Source: Amycolatopsis mediterranei (GTDB taxonomy: Bacteria; Actinomycetota; Actinomycetes; Mycobacteriales; Pseudonocardiaceae). Taken from it: 64,000 nucleotides of DNA. The stretch lies in NCBI RefSeq assembly GCF_026017845.1, contig NZ_CP100416.1:5053176-5117175 (forward strand), read 5' to 3'. The notes under the pieces are model-generated. The model was not told the DNA's origin. It ran no database searches and worked only from the letters and a program-made list of their open reading frames with translations. Numbering within the stretch: the stretch's first letter is position 1; the number at the start of each line of letters is the position of its first letter. Shown piece after piece: positions 1-8,340 of the stretch. The position numbers and the translations under genes were made by a program.

Positions 1-1
1 G

Positions 2-112
2 GTGCGACGGGCCCGGGATCTCCTCCGGGACGCCGGCGGCCTCGCGACCGCCGGCGCCGGGCTGTGGACCGCGGTGCGTGCTCTTGCCGCCGCGGTGGGG
101 ATTCCGTTCTAA
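2..112 (+). CDS. 3' end of an unidentified gene (C-terminal 36 residues)
   Basis: An open frame runs in from the left edge and stops at TAA 110-112. It reads as an Ala/Leu/Arg-rich helical tail ending in AVGIPF. Its stop overlaps the convergent transporter stop (109-111) by a few bases, a tight convergent arrangement that suits a real gene. No family can be recognised from so short a tail, and a chance open frame is possible in such GC-rich DNA. Confidence 0.35.
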   Translation: MRRARDLLRDAGGLATAGAGLWTAVRALAAAVGIPF

Positions 113-1416
113 GACACGACCACAGTGGACGGTTTCGCGGGCGCCACGCCGCCCAGTTGCGCGGTCGGCACCCGGTAGGTCTCCCGGGCCGTCGCCGCGG
201 CGGCGGCCGCCACCACGCACACCGCCGCCGTGAAGATCGCGACGCCGAGCCAGTCCTGCTTGCCCGAACCGATCGCCGCCACGACGCTGGGGGCGAAGCC
301 CGCGACCGCGAAGCCGATCTGGGTGCCGATCGCCATGCCGGAAAGGCGGACTCGCGCGCTGAACATCTCGCCGTACAGCGCCGGCCAGACGCCGTTGACC
401 CCGGAGTACGCCACGCCGAACAACACGATGCCGAGCACGAACAGCAGGGCGTACGAGCCGATCGAGATCGACCACAGGTACGGGAAGATCAGCACGCCGC
501 AGGCCAGGCAGCCGGTGATGAACACCGGTTTGCGCCCGACGCGGTCGGCGAGCCCGGCCAGCAGCGGGATCGCCGCCAGCGCGACGACGTTCGCGAGCAC
601 GCCGACCCAGAGCATCGGGGTGCGGGCCAGGCCGATCGTGTTGACCGCGTAGCTCAGCGCGTAGACGGTGAAGATCGTGCTCACCGAAGCGATCGTCGCC
701 GCGACCACCACCCGCAGCACGTCCGCCCAGTGGTGGCGGAACAGGACCGCGACCGGCAGCTTCGCGACGTCGGTGCGTTCGAACACCGGCGTCTCGTCGA
801 GCTTGCGCCGGATCACGAAGCCGACCAGCACCACGAGTGCGCTGCCCCAGAACGGCACCCGCCAGCCCCAGGTCAGCAGCTGCGCCGACGGGAGCGCCGC
901 GACCGGCAGGAAGATCGCGGTGGCCAGGATTTGCCCGGCTTGCGTGCCGCTCAAGGTGAAGCTGGTGAAGTAGGCGCGCCGGTGTTCGGGAGCGTGTTCC
1001 AGTGACATCGAGTTCGCGCCCGCCTGCTCGCCGGCCGCGGAAAGCCCTTGCAGCAGGCGGAGAACGACCAGCAGGACGGGGGCGAGGACGCCGACGCTCG
1101 CGTAGGTCGGCAGGCAGCCGACGCAGAACGTCGCGAAGCCCATGAGCAGCAGCGTGAGGACGAGCACGCGCTTGCGGCCGAACCGGTCGCCGACGTGGCC
1201 GAGGACGAACGCGCCGACCGGCCGGGCGAGGTAGCCGACGCCGAAGGTGGCCAGCGCCAGCAGGGTGCCGGTGGCGGGGGAGGAGGCGGGGAAGAACACC
1301 TTGCCGAACACGAGCGCGGCGGCGGTGCCGTAGATGAAGAAGTCGTAGTACTCGAGCGCGCTGCCGATCCAGGCGGCCAGCGCCGCCTTGCGGGGCATCG
1401 ATCCGGTCACGGGCAC
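109..1416 (-). CDS. MHS-family MFS transporter, probable shikimate/quinate importer
   Basis: This is a 435-residue, 12-helix major facilitator of the metabolite:H+ symporter (MHS) type, the family of ShiA and related aromatic- or organic-acid importers. The N-terminus has the family signature ALEYYDFFIYG in helix 1, and the helix 2-3 loop has GHVGDRFGRKRVL, the MFS motif A. The GTG start at 1414-1416 is preceded by AGGAG at a normal distance. It is transcribed away from its probable regulator's gene, next to shikimate dehydrogenase and dehydroshikimate dehydratase genes. Import of quinate or shikimate is therefore the likely job, but the substrate is inferred from context only. Confidence 0.88.
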   Translation of the reverse strand: MPVTGSMPRKAALAAWIGSALEYYDFFIYGTAAALVFGKVFFPASSPATGTLLALATFGVGYLARPVGAFVLGHVGDRFGRKRVLVLTLLLMGFATFCVGCLPTYASVGVLAPVLLVVLRLLQGLSAAGEQAGANSMSLEHAPEHRRAYFTSFTLSGTQAGQILATAIFLPVAALPSAQLLTWGWRVPFWGSALVVLVGFVIRRKLDETPVFERTDVAKLPVAVLFRHHWADVLRVVVAATIASVSTIFTVYALSYAVNTIGLARTPMLWVGVLANVVALAAIPLLAGLADRVGRKPVFITGCLACGVLIFPYLWSISIGSYALLFVLGIVLFGVAYSGVNGVWPALYGEMFSARVRLSGMAIGTQIGFAVAGFAPSVVAAIGSGKQDWLGVAIFTAAVCVVAAAAAATARETYRVPTAQLGGVAPAKPSTVVVS

Positions 1417-1464
1417 GATCTCCTGACGTCCGTGCTGCGGTGCGCGGACTCCGGCGGGACAGGC

Positions 1465-1484
1465 AATGTACGGTCTAGTTAGTT
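1465..1484. promoter_or_regulatory. putative TetR operator upstream of the MHS transporter
   Basis: The 20-mer AATGTACGGTCTAGTTAGTT lies about 50 bp upstream of the transporter start. It matches the reverse complement of a site upstream of the dehydrogenase (2247-2266) in the pattern AATGTACGnnCTAGT. Its only shared context is this module, so it is probably bound by the TetR protein encoded between the two sites. Confidence 0.6.
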
Positions 1485-1528
1485 AATAGAGAGTGCGAGA
1501 CCGGATCCCGGGTGTCAAGAGCGGGATT

Positions 1529-2170
1529 TCAGGCGGTCAGGTAGTCGATCACCAGGTCGCCGAGCATCGTGCGGTAGTGCTCGCGCCGGGCCGGATCCAG
1601 CATGTCGCGGCCGAAGATCGCCTGGAACGTGTGCCGGTTCGCCAGGCGGAAGACGCAGAACGCGCTGATCACCATGTGGATGTCCAGCGGGTCGGCGTCG
1701 GCGCGGAAGCGGCCGGCCGCGCGGCCGCGCTCCAGCACGACCGTCAGCCCGCCGAGGGCGGGGTCGGCCAGCCCGGCGAGGATCTCCGACTGCGCGAGGT
1801 GCTGCGCGTGGTGGATGTTCTCGATGCTGACGAGCCGGATGAAGTCCGGATTGGCCTCGTGGTGGTCGAAGGTCAGCGCCGCCAGCCGCCGGAGGGCGTC
1901 CTCCGGGTCCAGGTGCTCGACGTCGAGTTGCCGTTCCAGGGCTCGGATCGCGGAGTACGCCTGCTCGAGCACGGCGATGTACAGCTGTTCCTTGCCGCCG
2001 AAGTAGTAGTAGATCATCCGCTTGGTGGTGCTCGTGCGGGCGGCGATCTCGTCGACGCGGGCGCCGGTGTAGCCCTTGTCCGCGAACTCCCGGGTGGCCA
2101 CCGCGAGGATGTCGGCGCGCGTGCGTTCCTTGTCGCGCTGGCGCTCGGCTTCCGACGATGGTGCGGCCAC
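1529..2170 (-). CDS. TetR-family regulator of the shikimate/quinate module
   Basis: This is a 213-residue TetR repressor. The N-terminal HTH reads RADILAVATREFADKGYTGARV and then TSTTKRMIYYYFGGKEQLY, which is the canonical TetR helix 2-3 and YYF-GKE signature. It is followed by an all-helical ligand domain with a TetR_C-like hydrophobic tail. I chose the GTG at 2168-2170, which follows GGAGGGAG by a good spacing. A longer open frame upstream lacks an RBS and reads as non-protein. It sits between the transporter and the catabolic genes. The paired operator-like sites at 1465 and 2247 suggest it represses both, with a shikimate-pathway intermediate as inducer (inference). Confidence 0.88.
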   Translation of the reverse strand: MAAPSSEAERQRDKERTRADILAVATREFADKGYTGARVDEIAARTSTTKRMIYYYFGGKEQLYIAVLEQAYSAIRALERQLDVEHLDPEDALRRLAALTFDHHEANPDFIRLVSIENIHHAQHLAQSEILAGLADPALGGLTVVLERGRAAGRFRADADPLDIHMVISAFCVFRLANRHTFQAIFGRDMLDPARREHYRTMLGDLVIDYLTA

Positions 2171-2246
2171 CGGGCTCCCTCCGCTGCGGATCGAGAATCC
2201 CACTCTAGACCAGCTCTTCCGCCGGAGCCGCCCGCGAGCTAACGTG

Positions 2247-2266
2247 AACGTACTAGTTCGTACATT
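2247..2266. promoter_or_regulatory. putative TetR operator upstream of the shikimate dehydrogenase gene
   Basis: AACGTACTAGTTCGTACATT is an imperfect palindrome with GTAC at both ends of its core. It ends about 18 bp before the GTG start at 2285. Its reverse complement shares AATGTACGnnCTAGT with the transporter-side site. The position, overlapping the probable core promoter, suits repression. Confidence 0.6.
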
Positions 2267-2284
2267 AGCTGCGGAGGGCATCTG

Positions 2285-3133
2285 GTGACCAGCTACCTGA
2301 TCGGGCTCGTCGGCACGGGGATCGGGCCGTCCGCCAGCCCGGCCCTGCACGAACGCGAGGCCGACGAGCTCGGCCTCCGCTACGTCTACCGCCTGCTGGA
2401 CCTCGACGTGCTGCGCCGCCCCGTAGCCGAGGTGCTCGCGGCGGCCCGCCTCGCCGGGTTCGACGGCCTCAACGTCACCCACCCGGCCAAGCAGGCGGTC
2501 GTGGCGCACCTCGACGAGCTCTCACCCGAAGCCGCCGCGCTCGGCGCGGTCAACACGGTCGTTTTCCGCGGCGGCCGCGCGATCGGCCACAACACCGACG
2601 CGACGGGGTTCGCCCGCAGCCTCACCCGCGGCCTGCCGGATGTCCGCCTGGACCACGTCGTCCTGGTCGGCGCCGGGGGAGCGGGCGCCGCGGTCGCCCA
2701 CGCGCTCCTCTCGCTCGGCACCGGCTGCCTCATCGTCCACGACGTCGACGGCGACCGCGGCGCCCGGCTGGCCGAGGCGCTGGAGCGGAGGTTCGGCCCG
2801 GGCCGGGCGGCCACCGGCGACCTGACCGCGATCCACCGGGCCGACGGTCTGGTGCACGCCACCCCGACCGGGATGGCCGCCCACCCCGGCTCCCCGGTCC
2901 TGGCCGAGCTGCTGCACCCGCGGCTGTGGGTCGCCGACATCGTCTACCGCCCCCTGGAGACCGCGCTGCTGGCCGCCGCCCGCGCTCGCGGCTGCCGGGT
3001 GCTGCACGGCGGCGGCATGGTCGTGTTCCAAGCCGCCGAATCGTTCCGGCTGTTCACCGGCGCCGAGCCCGACCCGGCGCGGATGCTGCGCCACTTCGAC
3101 GCCCTGGAGGGGGAGGCCGCCCGTGCCGCCTGA
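2285..3133 (+). CDS. shikimate/quinate dehydrogenase (AroE family, probably catabolic)
   Basis: This 282-residue protein would interconvert shikimate and 3-dehydroshikimate (or quinate and 3-dehydroquinate). The substrate domain has the SxS-type start GIGPSASPALHE, the catalytic lysine in NVTHPAK (about residue 66) and HNTDATGF with the paired Asp. The Rossmann domain has VGAGGAGAA. The second beta strand ends in IVHDVD, an acidic residue where NADP-specific AroE has basic ones, so NAD use and a catabolic role are favoured. The GTG start follows GCGGAGGG. It overlaps the dehydratase gene by 11 bp, so the two are translationally coupled. Confidence 0.9.
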   Translation: MTSYLIGLVGTGIGPSASPALHEREADELGLRYVYRLLDLDVLRRPVAEVLAAARLAGFDGLNVTHPAKQAVVAHLDELSPEAAALGAVNTVVFRGGRAIGHNTDATGFARSLTRGLPDVRLDHVVLVGAGGAGAAVAHALLSLGTGCLIVHDVDGDRGARLAEALERRFGPGRAATGDLTAIHRADGLVHATPTGMAAHPGSPVLAELLHPRLWVADIVYRPLETALLAAARARGCRVLHGGGMVVFQAAESFRLFTGAEPDPARMLRHFDALEGEAARAA

Positions 3134-4922
3134 ACCGCGCACCGCGATCGCCACCGTCTGCCTGTCCGGCACCCTGGAAGACAAGCTGGCCGCGGCCGCC
3201 GCGGCCGGGTTCGACGGCGTCGAGCTGTTCGAGAACGACCTCGTGGTCTCCCCGTCCAGCCCGGCGGAGATCCGCCGCCGCTGCGTCGGCCTCGGCCTGT
3301 CCATCGACCTCTACCAGCCGTTCCGCGACTTCGAAGCCGTCCCGCCGGAGCGGCACACGGCCAACCTGCGCCGCGCGGCCCGCAAGTTCGACGTCATGGC
3401 CGAGCTCGGCACCGACACGGTCCTGGTCTGCTCCTCGGTGTCGCCGGAGGCGATCGACGACGACGAACTGGCCGCCGAACAGCTGCACGCGCTGGCCGAG
3501 CTGGCCGCGACGCGCGGGATGCGGATCGCCTACGAAGCCCTCGCCTGGGGCCGGCACGTCAGCGGGTACGAGCACGCCTGGCGCATCGTCCGCCGCGCCG
3601 CGCACCCCGCGCTCGGCGTCTGCCTGGACAGCTTCCACATCCTCTCGAAGGGCCACGACCCGGCACCGATCCGGGCGATCCCCGGCGAAAAGATCTTCTT
3701 CCTGCAGCTCGCCGACGCGCCGACGCTGCCGATGGACGTGCTGCCGTGGAGCCGCCACCACCGGCTCTTCCCCGGCCAGGGCGACTTCGACCTGACCGCG
3801 TTCACCGGGCACGTGCTCGCCGCGGGCTACCGCGGGCCGCTGTCGCTGGAGGTCTTCAACGACGTGTTCCGCCAGGCCGACCCACGCCCGGCCGCGGTCG
3901 ACGCGCTGCGGTCGCTGCTGGCGCTGAAGGAATCCCTGGGCGTGCTCGAGCTGCCGGCCGCGCCGGCGCTGACCGGGCACGCGTTCGCCGAGGTCGTGAC
4001 CGATCCGGGGGCGGGCAGCGTGCTGGCTCCGCTCGGGTTCGCGCGCACCGGCGTCCACCGGACCAAGCCGGTCGAGCTCTGGGAGCAGGGTGACGCCCGG
4101 GTGGTGGTCAACGAAGGCGGCGCGGCCCACGGCGCCGTCGGGGCGGTCGCGCTGGCGAGCACCGACCCGGCCCGCTCCGCCCGCCGCGCCGAAGCCCTGC
4201 TCGCGCCGGTCCTGCCGCGGGTGCGCGGCCCGCGCGAGGCCGACCTGGCGTCGGTCGAGGCGCCGGACGGCACCCAGGTGTTCCTCTGCGGCGACGACTG
4301 GCGGGACGACTTCACGCCCACCGGCGAAACGGCGGCCGGCGCGGGAATCTTCGGAATCGATCACGTGGCCCTCACCCAGCCGTTCGACCACTTCGAGGAA
4401 GCGGCGCTGTTCTACCGCTCGGTGTTCGGGCTGACGCCGTCGCCGGTGGCCGAGTTCGCGGCGCCGTTCGGGCTGGTGCGCAGCCGCTCGGTGGCGGCGG
4501 GGGAGGTCCGGCTGACGCTGGATGCCGCCGTGGTCCGCCGCGGCGAATGGGCGCCGGCGGTCCCCGAACCGCAGCACGTGGCGTTCGCCTGCACGGACGC
4601 CCTCGCCGCGGCCGCGGCGATGCGCGCGGCCGGGGCACCCCTGCTGGACATCCCCGGCAACTACTACGCCGACCTCGACGCCCGCCTCGACCTGCCGCCG
4701 GGACGACTCGACGCGCTCCAGGAGCGTTCGGTGCTCTACGACCGGGACGCCCACGGCGAGTTCCTGCACTTCTACACTGCGCTGGCCGGGGCGCGGGTGT
4801 TCTTCGAGGTGGTGCAGCGGATCGGCGGGTACCGCGGCTTCGGCGTGGCCAATGCGCCGGTGCGGATGGCCGCCCACCGCGCGCGGCGACACGCGGCGCC
4901 ACCGGTGAAAACGCCGGCCTGA
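3123..4922 (+). CDS. 3-dehydroshikimate dehydratase, two-domain (QsuB/QuiC1 type)
   Basis: This 599-residue enzyme would convert 3-dehydroshikimate to protocatechuate. Residues about 1-275 are a sugar-phosphate isomerase/epimerase-like TIM barrel (GFDGVELFEND near the start, AYEALAWGRHVSGY and CLDSFHIL in the middle, LSLEVFND at the end), which supplies the metal-binding Glu/Asp/His ligands. Residues about 285-590 are a VOC/4-hydroxyphenylpyruvate-dioxygenase-like region (GIDHVALTQPFDHFEEAALFY, then FLHFYT and FFEVVQR). This domain order is known for bacterial QsuB/QuiC1 proteins. The gene starts inside the end of the dehydrogenase gene and is followed by a strong hairpin terminator. Confidence 0.9.
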   Translation: MPPEPRTAIATVCLSGTLEDKLAAAAAAGFDGVELFENDLVVSPSSPAEIRRRCVGLGLSIDLYQPFRDFEAVPPERHTANLRRAARKFDVMAELGTDTVLVCSSVSPEAIDDDELAAEQLHALAELAATRGMRIAYEALAWGRHVSGYEHAWRIVRRAAHPALGVCLDSFHILSKGHDPAPIRAIPGEKIFFLQLADAPTLPMDVLPWSRHHRLFPGQGDFDLTAFTGHVLAAGYRGPLSLEVFNDVFRQADPRPAAVDALRSLLALKESLGVLELPAAPALTGHAFAEVVTDPGAGSVLAPLGFARTGVHRTKPVELWEQGDARVVVNEGGAAHGAVGAVALASTDPARSARRAEALLAPVLPRVRGPREADLASVEAPDGTQVFLCGDDWRDDFTPTGETAAGAGIFGIDHVALTQPFDHFEEAALFYRSVFGLTPSPVAEFAAPFGLVRSRSVAAGEVRLTLDAAVVRRGEWAPAVPEPQHVAFACTDALAAAAAMRAAGAPLLDIPGNYYADLDARLDLPPGRLDALQERSVLYDRDAHGEFLHFYTALAGARVFFEVVQRIGGYRGFGVANAPVRMAAHRARRHAAPPVKTPA

Positions 4923-4932
4923 CCGCTCGCAC

Positions 4933-4966
4933 CGCCCCGGGAAGCCTTTCCCGGGGCGGTTTTCTT
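4933..4966 (+). terminator. rho-independent terminator after the dehydratase gene
   Basis: A perfect 12-bp GC-rich stem (CCGCCCCGGGAA paired with TTCCCGGGGCGG) with a 4-nt loop is followed directly by TTTTCTT. It ends the shikimate operon. Confidence 0.88.
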
Positions 4967-5123
4967 CGTGGCCGGTCCCCGCGGGCGCGCGGATTTCCGG
5001 TGCCCCAGCGGTGAAAAACGCGCGGGACACCTTCCTATCCGGACGACTTCTGGCGCGCCTCTCCGGGGAGGTGTAACCGCCCGGCTACGCGCCGCATGCG
5101 TTTACAACGTTCCGGCAACCGCC

Positions 5124-5153
5124 TTGACAGGGCCTGTGGTACGTACCACTCTA
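5124..5153 (+). promoter_or_regulatory. promoter of the aminosugar ABC operon
   Basis: TTGACA at 5124-5129 is a consensus -35 box. About 18 bp later ACTCTA (5148-5153) is a plausible -10. The spacer is almost filled by the palindrome GTGGTACGTACCAC, so a bound repressor would block polymerase. The rest of the 4923-5223 gap holds the terminator above and a second operator, and I see no gene in it. Confidence 0.6.
5136..5149. promoter_or_regulatory. perfect palindrome GTGGTACGTACCAC, DasR-like operator 1
   Basis: This 14-bp perfect palindrome contains TGGT-N4-ACCA, the same skeleton as the DasR responsive element (consensus about ACTGGTCTAGACCACT). It lies between the -35 and -10 boxes. Confidence 0.55.
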
Positions 5154-5161
5154 ACCCCAAC

Positions 5162-5177
5162 ATTGGTCTACACCATT
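5162..5177. promoter_or_regulatory. DasR responsive element (dre)-like operator 2
   Basis: ATTGGTCTACACCATT matches the 16-bp DasR consensus at 13 positions by eye. It is centred 27 bp downstream of operator 1, just past the probable transcription start. DasR is the GntR-family repressor of N-acetylglucosamine uptake in actinomycetes. Its gene is not in this window. Confidence 0.65.
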
Positions 5178-5223
5178 TGGGGCGCTCGGCCGCGGTGGCC
5201 GGGCATGGAAAGGACGGCATCGA

Positions 5224-6525
5224 GTGAAACGCTGGCTCAAGCTGGCGGCGGGCGCCGCCGCACTCACGCTCGCGACCGCAGGCTGCGCGGGCTCCAGCGG
5301 CTCGGACACCGCGGCCTCGTCGAGCGGCAACGCACCGCTGAGCGGGACCGTCACGGTCTGGCTGATGACCGGCTCCGCGCCGGCCACCCTGACCGACGCG
5401 CTCAACAAGGAGTTCGAGGCCGCGCACCCCGGGGTCAAGGTCAAGTACGAAGTCCAGCAGTGGGACGGCATCCAGCAGAAGCTGACCACCGCGCTGGCCA
5501 GCGGCGCGCCGCCGGACGTCATCGAGATCGGCAACACGCAGACCGCCGCGTTCGCCTCGCAGGACGGCGTGCTGACCGACCTGACCGCCGACAAGGACAG
5601 CTTCAACGGCTCGCAGTGGCTCAAGGGTCTCGCCGACTCCGGCAGCTACGACGGCAAGACCTACGGCGTCCCGTTCTACGCGGCCAACCGTGAGGTCATC
5701 TACCGCAAGGACATGTTCGAGCAGGCGGGCATCGCCAAGCCGCCGGCCTCGAACGACGAGTGGATCGACGCGATCGGCAAGCTGAAGACCAAGTTCGGCT
5801 CCGACCCCGACTTCCAGGCGCTCTACATGCCGGGCCAGAACTGGTACGCCCTGCTGTCGTTCATCTGGGACAACGGCGGCGACATCGCCAAGGCCGACGG
5901 CAAGAACTACAAGGCGACCCTCGACACCCCCGAGGCCAAGGCCGGCCTGGACTTCTACAAGAAGCTCGTCGACACCTCCGGCACCAAGGCGCCGAAGGAC
6001 GCCGACGAGGCCAAGCCGCAGCAGGCGACCGTCTACGGCGCCGGCAAGGTGGCCATGATGATCGGCCTCCCGTGGGAGCTGGCCACCGCGGCCAAGACCG
6101 ACGCGAGCCTGACCGGCAAGACCGGCGCCTTCGCCATCCCGAGCAAGACCGCCGGCCAGAGCGCCCCGGTCTTCCTGGGCGGCTCGAACCTGGCCATCCC
6201 GGCCAACAGCAAGAACGTGGCCGCGGCCAAGGAGTACATCAAGCTGCTCGCGAGCCAGAAGTACCAGGGCCAGCTCGCCGCGGCCGGCGTCGTGCCCGGC
6301 ACGTCGACCGACCTCACCGGTCTGGACAAGGACCCGCTGGGCAGCGTGATGGCCAAGGCTTCGGCCAACGGCAAGGCCGTGCCGGCCAGCCCCAAGTGGG
6401 GTGACGTGGAGTCCGGCCAGAACCCGGTCAAGGACATGCTGACCGCGTACCTGACCGGCAAGAAGACGCTCGACCAGGCGACCGCCGACGCCAACGCAGC
6501 GTTGAACAAGCTCATCGGCGGATGA
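5224..6525 (+). CDS. ABC sugar-binding lipoprotein, probable N-acetylglucosamine/chitobiose binder
   Basis: A 433-residue family-1 extracellular solute-binding protein. Its N-terminus has a lysine-containing signal and the lipobox ATAGC, so it is a membrane-anchored lipoprotein. It continues with VTVWLMTG, NKEFEAAHPGVKVKYEVQQW and GAPPDVIEIGNTQ, typical of maltose/chitobiose-type binders such as DasA and NgcE. The GTG start at 5224 follows AAAGGA. It is first in an operon with two permeases and a GH3 hexosaminidase, behind DasR-like sites. There is no ATPase gene in the operon, so a shared ATPase of the MsiK type encoded elsewhere is expected (known for DasABC, inferred here). Confidence 0.88.
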   Translation: MKRWLKLAAGAAALTLATAGCAGSSGSDTAASSSGNAPLSGTVTVWLMTGSAPATLTDALNKEFEAAHPGVKVKYEVQQWDGIQQKLTTALASGAPPDVIEIGNTQTAAFASQDGVLTDLTADKDSFNGSQWLKGLADSGSYDGKTYGVPFYAANREVIYRKDMFEQAGIAKPPASNDEWIDAIGKLKTKFGSDPDFQALYMPGQNWYALLSFIWDNGGDIAKADGKNYKATLDTPEAKAGLDFYKKLVDTSGTKAPKDADEAKPQQATVYGAGKVAMMIGLPWELATAAKTDASLTGKTGAFAIPSKTAGQSAPVFLGGSNLAIPANSKNVAAAKEYIKLLASQKYQGQLAAAGVVPGTSTDLTGLDKDPLGSVMAKASANGKAVPASPKWGDVESGQNPVKDMLTAYLTGKKTLDQATADANAALNKLIGG

Positions 6526-7508
6526 CCGCGACCGCCAATGTGACGATGCCGGCGGGGGCGACCCCGCCGGCATCGCCGCGCGACACGCCGGTCAAGCGGC
6601 GCAGGCGGGGCCGGTTCGGCGACCGGGTGCTCCCGTACCTGCTCCTGCTCCCGGCGCTCGCGGCCATCTTGGTCTTGCTCGCCTGGCCGCTGGTCCAGGT
6701 GCTCGCGATCAGCTTCCGCAAGCTCGACATCGGCCAGCTCGTCTCCGGCAAGACGATCTGGATCGGGTTCGACAACTACACGAACACCCTCGCCGACCCG
6801 GAGTTCTGGACGATCACCGTCCGGACCCTGGTCTTCACCGCCGCCATCGTGGCCGCCACCATCCTCGGCGGCCTGCTGCTGGCGGTGCTCATGCGCCACC
6901 TCGACCCGGTCGTGCGGATCATGGTCCAGGTGACGCTGGTGCTGGCGTGGGCGACCCCGGTGATCGCCACGACCACGGTGTTCCAGTGGATCTTCGACGA
7001 GCAGTACGGCATCCTCAACAAGACGCTGGACCGGCTCGGCTTCCACGGCTTCATCGGGTTCTCGTGGTTCTCCAGCGGCGCCAGCACGCTCACCGTGATC
7101 GGGCTGCTCATCGTGTGGCAGGCCGTGCCGTTCGTGACGTTTTCGCTGTACGCGGGCATCATCGGTGTCCCGCGCGAGCAGTACGAGGCCGCCGGCATCG
7201 ACGGCGCCAGCGCGTGGCAGACCTTCCGCGCGGTCACCTGGCCCGCCATCCGGCCGATCACCACGATGGTCACGTTCCTGTCGGTGCTGTGGGACTTCAA
7301 CGCCTTCGCGCAGATCTGGGCGATCCGCGAGGGCGGGCCCGACGGCGGGAGCACCACGCTGGCCGTCGTGCTGTACCTCAAGGGCATCGCGGGCAACCAC
7401 TTCGGCGCGGCGGGGGCCATCGCCACCCTGATGCTGATCGTGCTCGCCCTCATCACCGGCCGGTACATCCAGCTGCTGGTCCGGACCCCGGAAGGTGATC
7501 TCAAGTGA
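6522..7508 (+). CDS. ABC sugar permease 1 (DasB-like)
   Basis: A 328-residue inner-membrane permease with about six helices after an Arg-rich cytoplasmic N-terminus. The EAA loop reads EQYEAAGIDGASAWQTFRAVTWP, placing it in the MalF/binding-protein-dependent permease family. Its ATG lies inside the stop of the binding-protein gene (ATGA overlap 6522-6525), so translation is coupled. Confidence 0.9.
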   Translation: MTATANVTMPAGATPPASPRDTPVKRRRRGRFGDRVLPYLLLLPALAAILVLLAWPLVQVLAISFRKLDIGQLVSGKTIWIGFDNYTNTLADPEFWTITVRTLVFTAAIVAATILGGLLLAVLMRHLDPVVRIMVQVTLVLAWATPVIATTTVFQWIFDEQYGILNKTLDRLGFHGFIGFSWFSSGASTLTVIGLLIVWQAVPFVTFSLYAGIIGVPREQYEAAGIDGASAWQTFRAVTWPAIRPITTMVTFLSVLWDFNAFAQIWAIREGGPDGGSTTLAVVLYLKGIAGNHFGAAGAIATLMLIVLALITGRYIQLLVRTPEGDLK

Positions 7509-8335
7509 GGAAGTCGCTGCCGCAGCGGATCGTGCTCTCGGTCGTCGGCGTGGTCGTGGCGCTGCTGATCCTCTTCCCGACGTACTGGATGTTCGTCACC
7601 TCCCTGCGCACGCCCGGCGAGATCCTGTCGCCGAAGTACGACCTGATCCCGACGTCGTTCTCGTTCGGCAACTTCGCCACCGCGCTGGGCAAGGACAACT
7701 TCCCGACCTACCTGATGAACAGCCTGATCGTCACGGTCGGCTCGGTGCTGTGCGCGCTGGTCGCCGGGACGCTGGCGGCGATCCCGCTGTCGCGGCTGCG
7801 GTTCACCGGCCGCAAGGGGTTCCTGGTCCTGGTCATGGTGGCGCAGCTGGCGCCGGTGTCGGCGCTGTTCATCCCGCTGTTCCTGCTGATGAAGGACGCC
7901 GGGCTGCTCAACACGCTGCCGTCGCTGCTGCTGATCTACTTCGCCACCACGCTGCCGTTCACGGTGTGGATGCTCTACGGCTTCGTCAACGGGATCCCGT
8001 ACGAGCTGGAAGAGTCCGCGATGATCGACGGCTGCAGCCAGACCGGCGCCTTCCGGCGGGTCACGCTGCCGTTGCTCGGCCCGGGCCTGGTCACCACGTC
8101 GGTGTTCAGCTTCATCACCGCCTGGAACGAGTACCTGTTCGCGCTGGTCTTCATCCGGGACAAGCCGAAGGAGACGCTGCCGGTGTGGCTGGCGTCGTTC
8201 CGCACCGCGTTCGCCACCGACTGGGGCGGCGTCATGGCCGCTTCGGTCATCTACGCGGTTCCGGCGCTGATCTTCTTCCTGCTCGTGCAACGCAAGCTGG
8301 TGTCCGGCGCGACCGCCGGCGCCGTGAAGGGGTAG
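7505..8335 (+). CDS. ABC sugar permease 2 (DasC-like)
   Basis: A 276-residue MalG-type permease. The EAA loop reads ELEESAMIDGCSQTGAFRRVTLP, and there are six predicted membrane segments. The GTG start overlaps the previous gene's stop by 4 bp. It forms the heterodimeric pore with permease 1. Confidence 0.9.
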   Translation: MRKSLPQRIVLSVVGVVVALLILFPTYWMFVTSLRTPGEILSPKYDLIPTSFSFGNFATALGKDNFPTYLMNSLIVTVGSVLCALVAGTLAAIPLSRLRFTGRKGFLVLVMVAQLAPVSALFIPLFLLMKDAGLLNTLPSLLLIYFATTLPFTVWMLYGFVNGIPYELEESAMIDGCSQTGAFRRVTLPLLGPGLVTTSVFSFITAWNEYLFALVFIRDKPKETLPVWLASFRTAFATDWGGVMAASVIYAVPALIFFLLVQRKLVSGATAGAVKG

Positions 8336-8340
8336 CCCCG

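Noticed and set aside
2171..2509. Longer N-terminus for the TetR regulator at 1529-2170
   Set aside because: The extension covers the divergent promoter, reads as shadow sequence and lacks an RBS, while GTG 2170 has GGAGGGAG in place.
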